Notes: generated by a model from the sequence alone, not told the origin. DNA of 64,000 nucleotides from Myrica gale (GCA_963930655.1 OZ005620.1:3053001-3117000), one strand, 5' to 3'; numbered from the stretch's first letter, positions 35,790 through 51,100 are shown. Numbers and translations: made by a program.

Positions 35790-36606
35790 AGCTGGTATAA
35801 AGCAAAATTCTGTGTTTTTGGTATTTGCGGATTATTGCAAGCCGCGTGACTCGAAGAATACAACTAACTAATTCTGCTACCAAAATGGGAGGGGGCTGCG
35901 ATCACCTTGCAGAAGGATCACGATTTCTATGCATGAACAGGAAGCTAAAACGTGCTGATTCAAGTTTTCTGATCGTTAGTAGCTGATCACCCTGAGCCAT
36001 AAGAGACTTCAAATCTTTTTCACTTCTTTCTAGTGCCTTGTTGAATTTTGGGATAATTTGAAGCGGGAATGTGCCACAAGACTGACAAATGTATCATGTT
36101 TGGATCTCATGTTCACGCGCTAGATTCCATGTCTTGCTGGGCGAATTTGTGGGGATTTCTCGTTTATTATGAGACATTTTTGGGACGAGGAATAATCTGG
36201 TGTTGTGAATAGAACTGCAGGCAAAATTGATGGTGTAGAAATTATTGAAGATGTTAGTTTGCCATCCGAACAAAGTCAGGTGTAGCAGAGACGCTCTTTT
36301 TTTGAGGTAACAGAAGGCAAGGAAGCCCTCACGACACACCAAAGATTATATATAGTTTGTGAGGCCTCCCGTCGAAGGCGACCGCCCTCAGCTTCGGGAC
36401 AGGTTTTGACACATCGAACGCACATGAAAAATATATTAGATTCAATTAAATGTCGCGCAAAATCCAACTCATGATATCCACTAGGTAAAATTTTAAAGTA
36501 GAACATGATATTTCAGTCTCCAAAATTCCAAACTCATGATACCACTGGTTTTTCCTCCAAAGGAATACCAAGAAAGATGAAAACACAGTAAGCAAAATAA
36601 CCAAAA
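35790..36606. other. Shared 3' region of the MSH4 remnant and RPL15
   Basis: Convergent 3' ends; probable 3' UTRs. No other gene supported; small minus-strand frames at 36094-36506 have no recognisable similarity. Confidence 0.5.
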
Positions 36607-38600
<1,994 letters not shown>

Positions 38601-38659
38601 TGAACCGGAAGACAGCTTCGACGCGCAGACGAGTCGAGGGGTTTTCCCTTGAAAGGAGC

Positions 38660-38667
38660 TAGGGTTT
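38660..38667 (-). promoter_or_regulatory. Telo box (AAACCCTA) of RPL15
   Basis: AAACCCTA on the minus strand about 60 bp upstream of the start codon, close to the expected transcription start. Telo boxes in this position are a known hallmark of plant ribosomal protein genes. Confidence 0.7.
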
Positions 38668-38682
38668 CTGGAGAATGATCAG

Positions 38683-38690
38683 TATTTATA
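38683..38690 (-). promoter_or_regulatory. TATA box of RPL15
   Basis: TATAAATA on the minus strand, about 83 bp upstream of the start codon and just upstream of the telo box. Confidence 0.7.
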
Positions 38691-38715
38691 GACGTGGATA
38701 GTGGGAGTTGTCAAT

Positions 38716-38721
38716 TGGGCC
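38716..38721 (+). promoter_or_regulatory. Site II-like motif (TGGGCC) of RPL15
   Basis: TGGGCC about 30 bp upstream of the TATA box. Site II (TGGGCY) plus a telo box is the typical pair in plant ribosomal protein and proliferation-linked promoters, read by TCP factors. Confidence 0.5.
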
Positions 38722-38913
38722 GAACCATTTCACCCTCATGAACCGTCTTACCCATTGCTTAACCGCGGCCACGTTTTCGGTGAATCTCAGAAGTCAAAAG
38801 CTCTTCAGTATGAGCCGTTTTCGCCAGTCCAGTTTGTCCGGGAAAATAGTAAACAAATTGGCCTGGTTTTAAAAAGAATCAAGGGAGATGTTCGGTTTCT
38901 CAAAAAAAGTCTC

Positions 38914-39021
38914 TTCGGTTCTCAATATTTTTGTAGGACAGTCGGCTAGGCTTTCTATAGACAATATATATTCGGCTCTCAATATTTTTGTAGGACAGTC
39001 GGCTAGGCTTCTCTAGACAAT
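38914..39021. repeat. 57-bp tandem duplication
   Basis: Two adjacent copies beginning TTCGGTTCTCAATATTTTTG (38914) and TTCGGCTCTCAATATTTTTG (38971), both continuing TAGGACAGTCGGCTAGGCTT. A third, partial TTCGGTTCTC occurs at about 39187. Confidence 0.85.
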
Positions 39022-39026
39022 TGGGC

Positions 39027-39195
39027 TTGTTCGGTTACTTTAAATTCTCAGAATTTTTTGAATTCTGAGAATACATAAACTGAACATGTTTTTTAACATC
39101 ACTTAAAAATAACTACTGCACGCATACCAATAAAGTTAACATCACCTAAAAATTCTCAAAATACTCCATCACAGCCTCAATATATATTCGGTTCT
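39027..39195 (-). mobile_element. MITE family member (TTGTTCGGTT ends), copy A
   Basis: Shares an exact 26-bp core (GATGTTAACTTTATTGGTAT within it) and flanking blocks (TAGTTATTTTTA, TATTTTGAG) with the copy at 63149-63325, in opposite orientation. Both copies have TTCGG near each end. Target-site duplication not resolved. Confidence 0.65.
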
Positions 39196-41687
39196 CTACC
39201 CATTTTCCTCTCCAAAGTAAGAAGTCTTTCCAGCAATAGGGAAAAAAATGAAATATTCTCATATCCTTTTAACAACTTTTTTACCAAATTGATTACAAAA
39301 GGTCCGAGAACACACCCGCGTCCATCTCCCTCGCATGTTAGACCAGCCTCCGTGAAAGCCAGAAATACAAGTTCGAAGGAAAATTCAGATGAGCTTCTCT
39401 ACCACATTGATTACACAGGTCCGAGAACACACCCGCGTCTACCTCCCCCACCCCTTAATTCTTTTGAGCGCTTATTGCCTTTCGAGAAAACGTATATAGT
39501 ACGAGTAAATAAAGTATGTACAGTATGTGAATAAAGGGTGCTTATTATGTGTAAATATGGATGCTTATTATGAATAAAAAGAGTTATATATTATGAGTAA
39601 GTGTGCAACATAAAATGTGACTTGTTTTACGATTGCTGATTTTATCATAAAAATAAAGTTGATTGAGTTGGTTGATTGAATCAAATCTAATATGAAAGCC
39701 ACATGAACAAAAAATGAAGAACCAAGCCCTCAACTTCAAGAATCAACAACATGTAAGGAGTTCAAAAGTAAAGATTAAATATCATAGGGTATAAACTTTT
39801 AACTCTTAGTTTCACTTTTGACGATGATTTAAATCACACTCGCATATTTTCATTATCTGCACAGACAATTTCTGTCGCAAGTTTGACAAGTAATTATGTG
39901 TTTCAAGTGTTTTTAAGTCTCGTCTTTAAATAAATTCTCAAACTTTAATTATATTATTAGAGAGTTAGTTTTTAAAAATATAATTTTAAAATGTTAAAAA
40001 ATGTGTTTTCAGTTTTATAATGTCTGCAAACAGATTTCATATAGCAATCAACTAAGCATGTAATCCCAAAATGACAACATATGATAATTTTCCAGTTGGG
40101 TTACCAAACTACCCACAAAATTAAAAATTATGTGTTTGTTGCTCTATTTTCTCTCTCTACATTTTAACATTATTGATTATATTGTGATCTTATTGCATAT
40201 TTCATGTGCTAAATTAGCTGTTGTATTGATTTCTAAACAAACATAAATTCGAAAAAAATCCTATCGAGTTTTTAAACCTAATTTATTCTCTCTTGAATTG
40301 CTTACTCTAAAACTTACATGAGTTTCACCAATAATAAAATTACCAAAATGGATTGTGATTGCATGAAAATGTCATTCCGTGATATTTTTTCACAATCACT
40401 AATTCTAACATCTTCCCATCAAAACTTCTAATGCATTTTGACGTGCACCTATACTTTTCTTACTAATTTCAACGTCTGTTTCTTAAAAAAAAAAGTTATA
40501 TCAAACCATTTTCATCTTTCTACTTTATACAAATTTCAATAAAATTTACCCTAATTCCAATAAAAGAAATTTAGGCTTAAATAACACTCGTGCCCTTGAG
40601 ATTTAAAGTTTTCTCAAAAAATATATTTTAAGGTAATTTTTATTGTCTCGCTATCTCTGAAGTATATTCATTTTTTCCGTTTTATCCCTCCAAAATTGAT
40701 TTGATGGAACAATTGACTACATCACATACAATTAAAATGAGACACGTGTTCTGACCTGTTGTTGACTGGTCTCATTTAATTTTCTACCTTCATAACCAAG
40801 TCACTAATAGCATAAGAGTTTACCAAAATGTCCACGCATCCACCTCACCTAAAATGAACTAACCATTAGGCAAACCCACGACCATTCACGACCCGAAAAA
40901 TCACATGAACCTCTTTCCCCAATGTTCGTGGGTCTGTGATTTTGGGCAGTCTGCTCGAATTCATCATGTTCCCACTTCTTGTTGCCGGAGCATTCCTTGG
41001 TAAGTGCAGGTTATCGGATCTGACCTTCCGTTTTTTGAGGTGAAAAATGTATGGCTTTGAGTGACATGGTTATGGAGGTGAAAAATTAAATGAGTCCTGT
41101 GAGCTTCTCTGAACTTGTCTTTCCTTTTAATTGGGTGTAACTTGGTCACCTCACTTGGTATATCTCATCCATTTCTGTCAAGAAATAAACAGAGTAATAA
41201 AAAAAGAAAAAGAGATATACCTCAAGAATTGCAAAATAACAAAAATTACCTTAAAATAAAATTTCAAGAGCACGCGTGTTATTTAAGCGAAAAATTTTAT
41301 AAGCTGTTTGGTTTCAAAATTTTATTTTTTATATTAAAAAAATAATATTAAAATTGATGAATAAGTGATAAAAAAATTAAAATACCTCAATAAAATTTTA
41401 ATAAAATTAATTTAAAAATCGCCGAAGTCATTAAAACACAAGCCTGTTTGTCAAAATGTTGAGAAATATCCTTAAAATTTTAAGAATCTTTATTTTATTA
41501 AGATTTATTAAAATTTGTGAGAGGTAAAACCTGTATATGTAAAAAAATATTGAAATGTGTTTATTTTGATGAAAATTTACATACCCAAAATATTGCCCAT
41601 CGTAGATTTATAATCTACGGCAGTACTAAACAATTATACTCTCTAGTCTCCGCTCAACCAGTCTCTTGCTCCTCGACCAAGACCGAA

Positions 41688-42452
41688 ATGGCGGCCTTCC
41701 TGTCTCTCCTGCCAAACCCTCCCTTCACCGTCTCACCGAAACTTTCTGTCACTCCATCTCTTTCCACTACCCGTCACTTTCTTAAATTTCCCAACACATA
41801 CCCAACCCACCTCATCAAGCCCCTGGCCGCTCAAGTCCCACGCGGCACAACCTCCTCTGTCATCGGAAGCGCAGCCGCCACCCCCTCCATCACTGCAGCC
41901 ACTCCATCCACCACGTTCCACGGCCTCTGTTACGTTGTTGGTGACAACATCGACACCGACCAGATCATTCCTGCCGAGTACCTCACTCTTGTCCCCTCCA
42001 AACCCGCCGAGTACGAGCAGCTCGGCTCCTACGCCCTAATCGGTCTCCCTTCCACCTACACCACGCGCTTCGTAGAGCCCAACGAGACCAAAACGAAATA
42101 CTCCATCGTGATCGCCGGGGACAACTTCGGCTGCGGCTCGTCTCGCGAGCACGCGCCCGTGGCGCTCGGCGCGGCGGGAGTCTCAGCTGTGGTGGCGGAG
42201 TCCTACGCGCGTATCTTCTTCCGGAATTCTGTGGCGACTGGAGAGGTGTACCCTTTCGAATCGGAGGTGAGGATCTGTGAGGAATGTAGGACCGGGGACA
42301 CGGTCACGATCGAGATCGGCGAGAGTCGTCTGATCAATCACACTACGGGGAAGGAGTACAAGTTGAAGCCCATTGGAGACGCCGGGCCAGTCATCGAGGC
42401 AGGCGGCATTTTCGCTTACGCCAGGAATACCGGCATGATTCCCTCCAATTAG
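41688..42452 (+). CDS. IPMI SSU: 3-isopropylmalate dehydratase small subunit (plastid)
   Basis: With the large subunit this isomerises 2- to 3-isopropylmalate in leucine biosynthesis (some paralogues serve methionine chain elongation for glucosinolates). Single exon, 254 aa. The first ~60 residues are Ser/Thr/Pro-rich, consistent with a chloroplast transit peptide. The mature part has GDNIDTDQIIPAEYLT (residues ~85-100), the swivel loop GDNFGCGSSREHAP, VVAESYARIFFRNS and the C-terminal GGIFAYARNTGM. Start chosen at the ATG at 41688; the open frame extends upstream to 41517 but that part is AT-rich repeat-like DNA. GC content is clearly higher than around it, as usual for this intronless family. 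Not part of the conserved gene order, so probably inserted here later. Intact. Confidence 0.95.
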   Translation: MAAFLSLLPNPPFTVSPKLSVTPSLSTTRHFLKFPNTYPTHLIKPLAAQVPRGTTSSVIGSAAATPSITAATPSTTFHGLCYVVGDNIDTDQIIPAEYLTLVPSKPAEYEQLGSYALIGLPSTYTTRFVEPNETKTKYSIVIAGDNFGCGSSREHAPVALGAAGVSAVVAESYARIFFRNSVATGEVYPFESEVRICEECRTGDTVTIEIGESRLINHTTGKEYKLKPIGDAGPVIEAGGIFAYARNTGMIPSN

Positions 42453-43503
42453 GCTTGGAATGACAGAACAGTGGGTTCCACAACAGGTAAAATTCACGAT
42501 GGTTCAATAATCGTGTGAATGAGCTGCAAATTTCTTATCACTTTCATGGAAGATTGATCTTTGAAAGTACTGCATGTTTTTTCTTTACGTCGATTGGTAG
42601 TTGGGATTCTGTATAAATGTAAAGCATGGTGTAGGTACAAATTTAGCAAAATTTATCGACTTTACATATAATATATGGATGTAAATATTCGTCTTACCTT
42701 TTGTTTCTGTGGTCCTTTTAGTTGCTCACATAGTACATGTTTTGTTCTGTAAGGGTTGAGTTGATGTTTTCCCGCGGGGTGGGGGGGTTAACTGTTAAGA
42801 AGCTATAATGCTAATGACTATCATAGTCAAGAGTAATATGGATTGTACCATTATTTTAGTGGTATTACTTGAAGAAGTAGAGAGGGGGATCTTTTGTAAC
42901 TAAGAAATTCCATTTTTGCTTAGTACATTATGCACTGATGATGAGGATTGGAATGAGATGGAGTAAACTTTTGGGAAATCAGTAATTGGTACAGCCAGTT
43001 AAATCTATGAACGGCCTCTCTTAGTCAGTACACCAAAGATGTAGGGAACGCCTATGCGATTTAATCTCTTTGATATTCGTTCCTAGTGGTTGCTGCTGTT
43101 CTTAATGATATTATAATTTTCTCACTCCATCAATTGAGATCTAGCTTAAAGATTTTTATCTCCTCCCTGATGTTCTAGTAATGCTCGGAACCTGAATTTA
43201 CTTGCTGGATGCTGGTAAGTTGATTGATGTTAAGCTGTGAACAAAGAATAGGTAGAATAGTCATTACACAATAAGTAATTGGTAGAATGGTTTGCTATAA
43301 AAGTTTGTACCCTATTAGATATTGAACATTGAGTCTCGTTACAATCTGATATTTCTTTTCCACGTTTTATGTGCTCTCCAAGTTTTTAGTGATTGTATGC
43401 CCTGCTTTCCTTGGATTGGAATGGTCAGTTATACCTTGGTTTGTGAGAGCTACCTGTGCTAGGTTTTCATTTGTAGGAGACAGAGAGTAGTTGAGACTGA
43501 TTA
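42453..43503. other. Downstream region of the isopropylmalate isomerase gene
   Basis: Probable 3' UTR to about 42700, then spacer. No coding region or transposon recognised. Confidence 0.5.
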
Positions 43504-44049
43504 TTGGTTCTATCTAGGAACTATATATATGCATCAGATGGAGAATCTTTAAGTGAAGTGCCTGCTAAACAATTTCTTCTGGCTATTTTTCAATATATAG
43601 CATCTCCGGAGGCATGGGATTTTATTGAATGTTGTACTTTACATTCTGCGGCTCTTTTTATGACAGATTCTTTGTTCGCTCAGAATTTCATTAACATGGT
43701 TTGCGTTTTGGGCATGAAACGAGCTGAGAGATGTAAACGAAATGTGGCTTCCGTCTTAGAATCACGTACATATTAAATGAACTTAACAAATATTCGGATT
43801 GATGTCTATTTTGGTTACAGTATCATACTCTTCAAGACAGACCTTTGTGTCAGCTGGCTGCCAAAAATTAGGTTCTCAATGTTTAGTTGTCTAGACTCAG
43901 AATAGTTAAAAGGTAAAAAGAAAGTCTCTTTATGCTGTTGATTTTTATGAAGTAATTGTTTCTCTGTTTCTTGATTTCAGGGCCTTCGTATCGTGATTAT
44001 TGATAGGCCAACAAGGAGTCGCAAGCCCAACCCACTATACAAGGAGTAA
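43504..44049 (+). pseudogene. Unrecognised coding remnant (3' end of a gene?)
   Basis: Two open pieces on the + strand: 43504-43776 (SDGESLSEVPAKQFLLAIFQ, then SPEAWDFIECC, and further on FAQNFINMVCVLGMKRAERC) and 43981-44049 after a clean acceptor TTGATTTCAG (GLRIVIIDRPTRSRKPNPLY, then KE and TAA). Codon use looks protein-like, but no donor joins the two pieces in phase with confidence (a GTCTTA at about 43754 is in phase 0 but weak). No start or upstream exons were found. I do not recognise the family. Most likely the 3' end of a truncated gene. Confidence 0.4.
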
Positions 44050-45129
44050 TTGTTGTTGATTCGAAAGACTTGTTCAAGAGGACCGGGTGTTTGTTTGTTT
44101 CCGTAGGCTTAATATCAGGAAATAAAAGCTAGCATGTTCAGATATGCTGCTGGTAATATTATCGTATAAGTTGAGCTTGGTATTTTTATTTATAGGACTC
44201 GTGGCTTTGGAGGTCGTTAAGTGGAGAATTCCAAATTGAGTGTAAGTGGTTTTTCTCCTTCCTTTTAAGTGAAAATTCCATGGGAGGAGGGGAGCCGCAC
44301 CCCTGTGACTAATAGTATGACTGATTGCTTTTTTGTTAGCCTCTTTGGGCATACGTGGTTTAGGATTATTGTTTTAATGATCCTAGGGTTCAAAGGAAAG
44401 TGGAATCTTAAAATGTAATGTACAAAACAATTGTATGTTGTTTTGTACATCAATCAAAATATTGGCAATTAAAGAGAGAAAAGTTGGCGATTTCTATTTT
44501 AAAAAAATTATCTTTTAACACTTTGTATTAAAATCCATAAAGAATACTCGCAAAACGTGTTGTACGGACGATTTTTCTGACAAGGACAAAAGAATATTAT
44601 AAATTAGCTGAGAACAGCCAAAGAGCAATCTGGAGTTAACGACCTTTAAAACTGACGATTTATATCAAAAGAAATTAAAATTTAATTATCTTCATCCTGC
44701 TATCACCACCGCATGCATGTTCAGCAGCAGATAAGAAACGACGATTGCTGCAAGTCGCGTGATGCCGTACGTTGTTTCGCCGAGGTAAAGAGAGAGAAGG
44801 CGACGACTAAAACCACTGAATTTGAAGTGAACCAGGGACGCAACACAAGTGAAGAAGACGAACAAAAAAACACAGACGAATGAATAAAAGAGACCATTCA
44901 TTATAGCAATTTATATTACTGTAAATCAAGCTTCGTAGTTTAGATACAATGCTCATACAATTCATGGGATTTTCCGTAACACAACAAGAGTGTTATCATC
45001 TCCCTCCTCGGTATATTCCACTTTTGCTCTCAACGGCCAGAGAAGCTCAAGCTCCAATGACATTCTCATGGCTGTGCCATATATGCCTCTCCCCTATCTG
45101 TTACAACTTATCCAACTCGTATGTTATAG
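44050..45129. other. 3' region of the PQT3-like gene
   Basis: Contains the 3' UTR of the minus-strand PQT3-like gene (immediately left of 45130) and AT-rich spacer. No gene supported; short minus-strand frames at 44074-44453 and 44692-44901 show no similarity. Confidence 0.5.
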
Positions 45130-48100
45130 CTATCTATGTTTGCTCCGCTCCCGCTCCCGCTCCCGCGAACTTCTAGAATGATGCCTCGAATCCTCCTCCC
45201 ACTCAACCTGTGGTGGCGGAGGTGGGGAAGGCTCATACCTTGATGGCTTCCTCTTGAAATGCCGATCATCGTCACTCGACTCGTAATCCATAGCACTACT
45301 ACTCTTCCTCCCTCTGGCGCCGCTAGTCACATGAGCTGCCTTTGTCAATGCCGGCTTATGGTCGTCATAGTACCCATTAGCCGACGCCTTACCGGGTACC
45401 TCTGTTGACAATGAAATCTTTCGCTTCTTGCTGACTTCTTCGGCCGGGAAGCTTATGCGGGAGAAGACGCTGGGCTTCAGTTTGCGGTCTGCCGCAACTG
45501 TTGTAGCAGTTTTGGTTGACGCTTCCGCAGTGGGTTTGACAGAAGACTCTGGACGGTGGTTGCGGTCGTTGTCGTGGTAATCGAAGTCGCGGTCATGGTC
45601 ATGGTCACGGCTGTGATGGCTCTCGGACTTCCTCTTGGCAGGGCGTGGTAGTGGGTCGACCTCGCGGGCAGACCGCTCTGAGGATTTCTCGGATCGATGA
45701 TGCTGGGAGTGATGCGAGTGGTGTTCGGGGGTTGATGAAGAGGGAATAGGCTTCTGCACCAACGATATAAAACGCACATCAGTTGGGCCCAACTCATCAA
45801 CAAGAAAAATATTATCCATTTATTTTTTTTACTGCTAGTAAAACAAAGTCAAAATAGTGGGAGTGGCACAGTTTCTTTTCTATATATTTTTTCAACCTCG
45901 TTCTTCCAATTTCCTGGTTGACCATGCCTTCTCTTACCAAGTGGTAGGGCTACATGTGCAATTCTGCTAAAATAGGACTTCATCAGTTTTAGACGCTACA
46001 AATAAATGCGGACTTTAGCCCACATCCAATTATGTCTCCATCACCTTTTATGGACCCTACCTAAGCAAGAAAACAATCTCTCCTTGTTCCTTCATTAACA
46101 AAAAAGTGTAAAAATCTTCCAATTAGTGTGTTTTAGCAGACTTGGTATCTTCTTGCGAAATGGTAGTTAGTGACCGTGAAAAAAGTTACTGGAGGTACAA
46201 AAACAATAAGAACAAAGGGAAATTAGGACAATAGATAAGACATACAGATTTCAATTTCATGGAAAGAACATCAACCCCGCTGCTCACTTCCCTACCAAAC
46301 TCCCGATCCTTGGAAAACTCCCTGCTCAACATAGAGATATTAAACCAGTTAAGCACATAACAAACCCTCAGATTTGAGGTAAAACGAATAGCAAGAATTT
46401 CTATACAATACAAACAAAAGAAGAAGAATAACAAAGAGAGCTAAGAGGAACGATAACCCAACAATTACAATCACAGAAACAGTTCAATAGCAATAGGCAT
46501 GGGTCTCCTCTGTACTTAAGAAGCACAGTTCATAAACATATACCATATCCCAGTACCTGAGAACTCTTGTTTCATAAACATATACATTATCCAATATTGG
46601 TAAAATAGTGTCCAGCACTTCGCATTATAAGCAATAATGAGAAAATGTTCCCCAAGATAAGGACTGAAGGCATTTTAAAGGTTGGTCTGGGTCTTGAATT
46701 AATTAGAAAAAAGAGAGTATATTGTTGCAATAAAAACAAGAAATCAAATTGTACTAGGTCTTGTAGCTTGAGGGTAGAAACTGCTATTTAGTGGAAACAA
46801 TGATCCAACAAATTGATAATAACATCCACTTTCTTTTCTAGGCAATAATGAAAAACGAGCCCTGAATGATTCACACCATTAAACAATTGTAACAAAACTG
46901 AGCATGCATACACAAGACTACTGATAAACATGTCGCTTTCTAGAAGATACAGGGACCAACAGAGATCCAGGATAACTAGAGAATATATGTTTACCTTTCA
47001 CCTCGTCTCTCATTTTCACGCTTCCTCCTCAAATTAGCTTTCCGTGCCTCAAATTCCTCTCTGCTCATGATTGGAGGTGGAGCATTCATACCCATACTGA
47101 ACTCTGCAAGATCCCTACATATGCCCAAGATCGTCAACCACATTAGACTTGCTGATTCAGACATGTTCCTAACAGCATTTTGCATGCCCAAGTAAGCGCA
47201 TGCTTTACGATTCACAGAAATAGAACTACCCAATCAGACAGCCATTGCACTTACAACCTACCCAATCAGACAGAGCCACTGCCCTTACCTAGTCACATAC
47301 AGCTGCACCAACCACCAGAGAGAGAGAGCGAGAGACATCAAAACATTTATAAAGGACACTATTCACACTTACCTTTGAGGTGGAACAGGAGGGAACATGA
47401 ATCCTTGTCCACCAAATGGACCCTGAGGTACAATACCTCCGAAAGGCATGTCAAAGGGACCTAATCCATAGCCCGCGTATGGCATGGCACCGGGATATGG
47501 TGCCATATACCCATCCATAACAGGCTGCATGCCGGTCCAATACGGATTAAAGGCAGAGTGGCCAAAAGGCATCATATAATTCTCAGCTGCTGCAAGGTCT
47601 TGAGAGGGTTTCCACTGCAAATCTGCAGGGCGGGCATTCAAATGAAGAATATATTATCCTCAAAACATAAGAAATGCAACAACCACAATACGATTTTCAA
47701 TATGAAGGATGTTCACCACCAGAGGCATTGAAAGAAACCCAATTCTCATTCCTTTCATGTAATGTTAGGCACAAGCAAAAGAAAAGGACAACCATACCAT
47801 TTGTAGGTATGCGAACTTTCTTCTTCTTCTTTTTCTTTCCTGAAAAATAAAAAACAATGTGAGATATATCATACATAAAGATATCACAACCAACAAATTA
47901 GAATTCAATCAATGAGGCTCCTAATGCCACATCCAATATAACTAGGAAACAAGATATCAAATTCTATGGCCTGAAGTATAACAAAGCACTTCACTCGACA
48001 CTCTCAACAGATTTTTCTTTTTTCCATGTTGGTAAGGGGGACAAGATTCCACAATGCCCTAAAATAGCACATTACCAGCCTCACTAGTAGCCACCTTCTG

Positions 48101-51100
48101 CTGCACTTCTTCCTCAACCAAGGGAGCACTCCCTTGTGATGCTGCTGGTTCCTTCACACTCATGGATTCATGAGTCGCTTCAGATATATCAGCTGCTTTT
48201 GCAGTCCTCACTCTCTCTGCTGTCTGCTGGGGAGCAATAGCAGCCTTTCCCTCATCTACAGTTTTCCATATGTTTGGGGTTTCTTCATTAAATGGCTTTT
48301 GTTCATCGTTTGATGCTGCGGATAAAGTTGGTGATGGAGGTTTGGGCTGTGGACAACGTGCAGACTCCATATCTGAATTTTAGAAGTCAAAATGGCATTA
48401 AAAAAATACATCCTATCTCTACTTATCAAAAAAAAAAAAAAACGAAATACATCCTATCACAGATTTTAATTGATGGAAAAGGCATGTTACTAAAACACAA
48501 ACCTTGAACTTGAAAAGCACTTCCAGCATTGTCAGCACTGCTGTTACCACCCTCGAGTATACGGTTTATTGTATCCCTGAGCGTCTTATTGGGCAGGAGA
48601 TCATCTGCAAGAATATTTTTTGCCCCACACACGCACATTGACTTCGAAATTATGTGGTCCCTAATACCTGAGTAAAATATATAGGAACATGTGAACTTGA
48701 GAACAAAAGTTTTGGCATGAAATCCTAAAGAAAGGAGCAGTAAAATCACCATTTATTGCATACTTTTATGATGGGTGAAAACAACCTGATTAAACTATAG
48801 TATTCTAGTTAACATTCAATAGGACATCCCATTTTTTGATAAAACCTAACCACGTCACAACTCAAAATGGAAACATACATTTGTCACAAAAGCTCTCAAA
48901 ACAGCACTTGCTTGTCAGCACAGCATCTTTCATTACTTCCTTGCACAAAGGACAGTGGAGCTCAGGTGGTAGTTCACCAACAGAACGTGTCAATGGTAAC
49001 CCTTCAATTTCTTTCTCAAAAGCAGCCCTGTTTTTCAGTTAAAGCGCCATAAGCCATTTTCCTATCAAGTATGGATAACCACTCTGAAAAACTTCAACTG
49101 ATATCAGCTTACTCATTTGGTCTCAAGACTGCTACTGCACCACTTGGCAATGCATATGAGCCGTCTGGGGTAGCCATCAGCATGGACTTCGGTATACCTG
49201 TTGGTGGCTTCACCCTTTTGATGTCAAAATTTGGATCCCCGTTTGTAGGACAGTGCTGAATAAAGTGTCCTGAAACATTCCACACAGTGAGCTCTTTTAG
49301 AAACATAAACCCCTCATCAGCCCTCTCTTTTGGATATAAGCAACCCAAACAGAGCCTCATCATGTATAGGATTAATACAGAAATAGGAATGAGAACACGA
49401 GGATCATGCTGGTCAGATTGTGAACTTGAAACAGCTGGTCCCTGGAAGAATCTTATCCTAGTACATACCACCCTCTCCCAAGGACAAAATGTATATGCAC
49501 CAAGACACACAACCAGCTTTCAGCAATCACTTCTCTAAGGTTTGAAAAAAAAGGCGGGGGCGGGGGGGCAAGCATACGGCATGAACATACCAGGAACCTT
49601 ACACCTGTGACATACATAGCCCTGAGGAGGTGTTTTCCGCTCAAACCCTGCTCGACCTCAAAAAAGGAACAATACATTTCAGCCTATCACATCAATAGAT
49701 AAGTAGAGGTCAATACAACACATCTAAAATTAAATGAGGTATAGAGGCTCACCAAAACCACGCCCACCCATTCTACCACCTATACCTCTCCCAAAACCTC
49801 TGCCAGGGCCAAAGCCATCAGGACCTTGACTGCAACCCAAAAAAAGATTGTGAACAATATACATTAGTGCCCTAAAACCAACCATCAACATCAGATAACA
49901 AACAAAGTGGTATAAGGGTCGCACCGTTGCCAATCCAAGGCTGGAGTATCAATTAGAGCTTTAATCTTGCTATCCTCATCAGCTATAGTTGTTGGGGGAG
50001 CTTCTGGAACTAGATTGCTTGATCGAACGGGCAGCACTTCAGGAATCGCATACAAGTCATTCCCAAATTCATCCCACTCGGAGTCCTCCGGCTGTAAAGT
50101 CAAAGTGAACACAATTAGTTGTAATGCAAGAAATCTAAGACAACAAGAGTCAAGGCCCACAAATATGAACAAACCCAGGGGGAAATGGTTATCAAGGTTA
50201 AGCTTACATATTTCATTGTAGAAGAATCAGCAACTAGTAAGTTACTCTTTTCTAGTTCAGCATCATCAATCTTATTTTCTACCTTTGGCCTGCAAATCAC
50301 AATTCAGTCCAATCCAACAAAACTTTCAGAATTCATTTGATGGCAAAAGGTCCTGCAGAAGGAAATACTCTATGGCCGTATCACAGCACCAACGTGATAT
50401 GGCCTTTACAAAGATTAAATGACAAGGACTGTCCATATCACCATGTTACTATGCTGCTAGCTCAATTTTTATGAACGGTCATTTCACTAAATAACTAAAC
50501 AACTAAGCAGTCAAGAAATTAAAAGTTGGAGATAGTACTCTTGTCCGGTGACCATGGGCATACGTGGCCGTCCAGGAACACGACGAATTAAAACAGAGGT
50601 ATTTTTAGGAATCAACATTGCTTCATCAAGATACTCTGAAATTCCAAACAGAACAGATTGTCTATAAAATACTGCCAAAGACATCATAAAAGGTGAAACC
50701 AAACAAAGATGTATGATATATAACACCCCAGTATGAGGGCCCTTTTCTCATAACACATCTCTCAAATTGCACCCATTATCCGTAACGTTGAACCAAATAT
50801 CTTTCAGTTTTATGACATTAAATTCACCACTCTAAAATTATCTGTTCTTTAGGGCACATTGTAGCACATGTCAACTGCAATGGTAACAGTGCAACCCTAG
50901 CCCCCAACAATTCTTTGGGTAAGTACGTATTAGAATAAAGAAGTCCCAATTCAAAACCATGATCCTCCATTGAGAAAAAAAAAAACCATGATCCCAAAAA
51001 TGAAACTACATAAAAGCAAGAACCGTTTTTTTCACCACCTAAAACCCAATTTTAGTTGGAAACATTTGTAAAGGAATTCTTTAAAGTATCTAAGATCGGA

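Larger units (their letters stand above)
38730..41687. other. Spacer with duplications and a MITE
   Basis: Between the divergent RPL15 and isopropylmalate isomerase genes. Contains a tandem duplication (38914-39021), a MITE (39027-39195) and a direct repeat at about 39280-39330 / 39400-39450 sharing GGTCCGAGAACACACCCGCG. The part from 39500 to 41600 is AT-rich; 41440-41590 is related to 3480-3620. The promoter of the + strand gene must lie just after that repeat. Confidence 0.5.

Noticed and set aside
42183-42497. 104-codon minus-strand frame over the isopropylmalate isomerase gene
   Set aside because: GC-rich antisense shadow of a well-supported gene.
45477-45803. 108-codon minus-strand frame
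   Set aside because: Shadow of the last PQT3-like exon in another frame; the Thr/Met-rich sequence comes from the Arg/His/Asp codons of the true frame.
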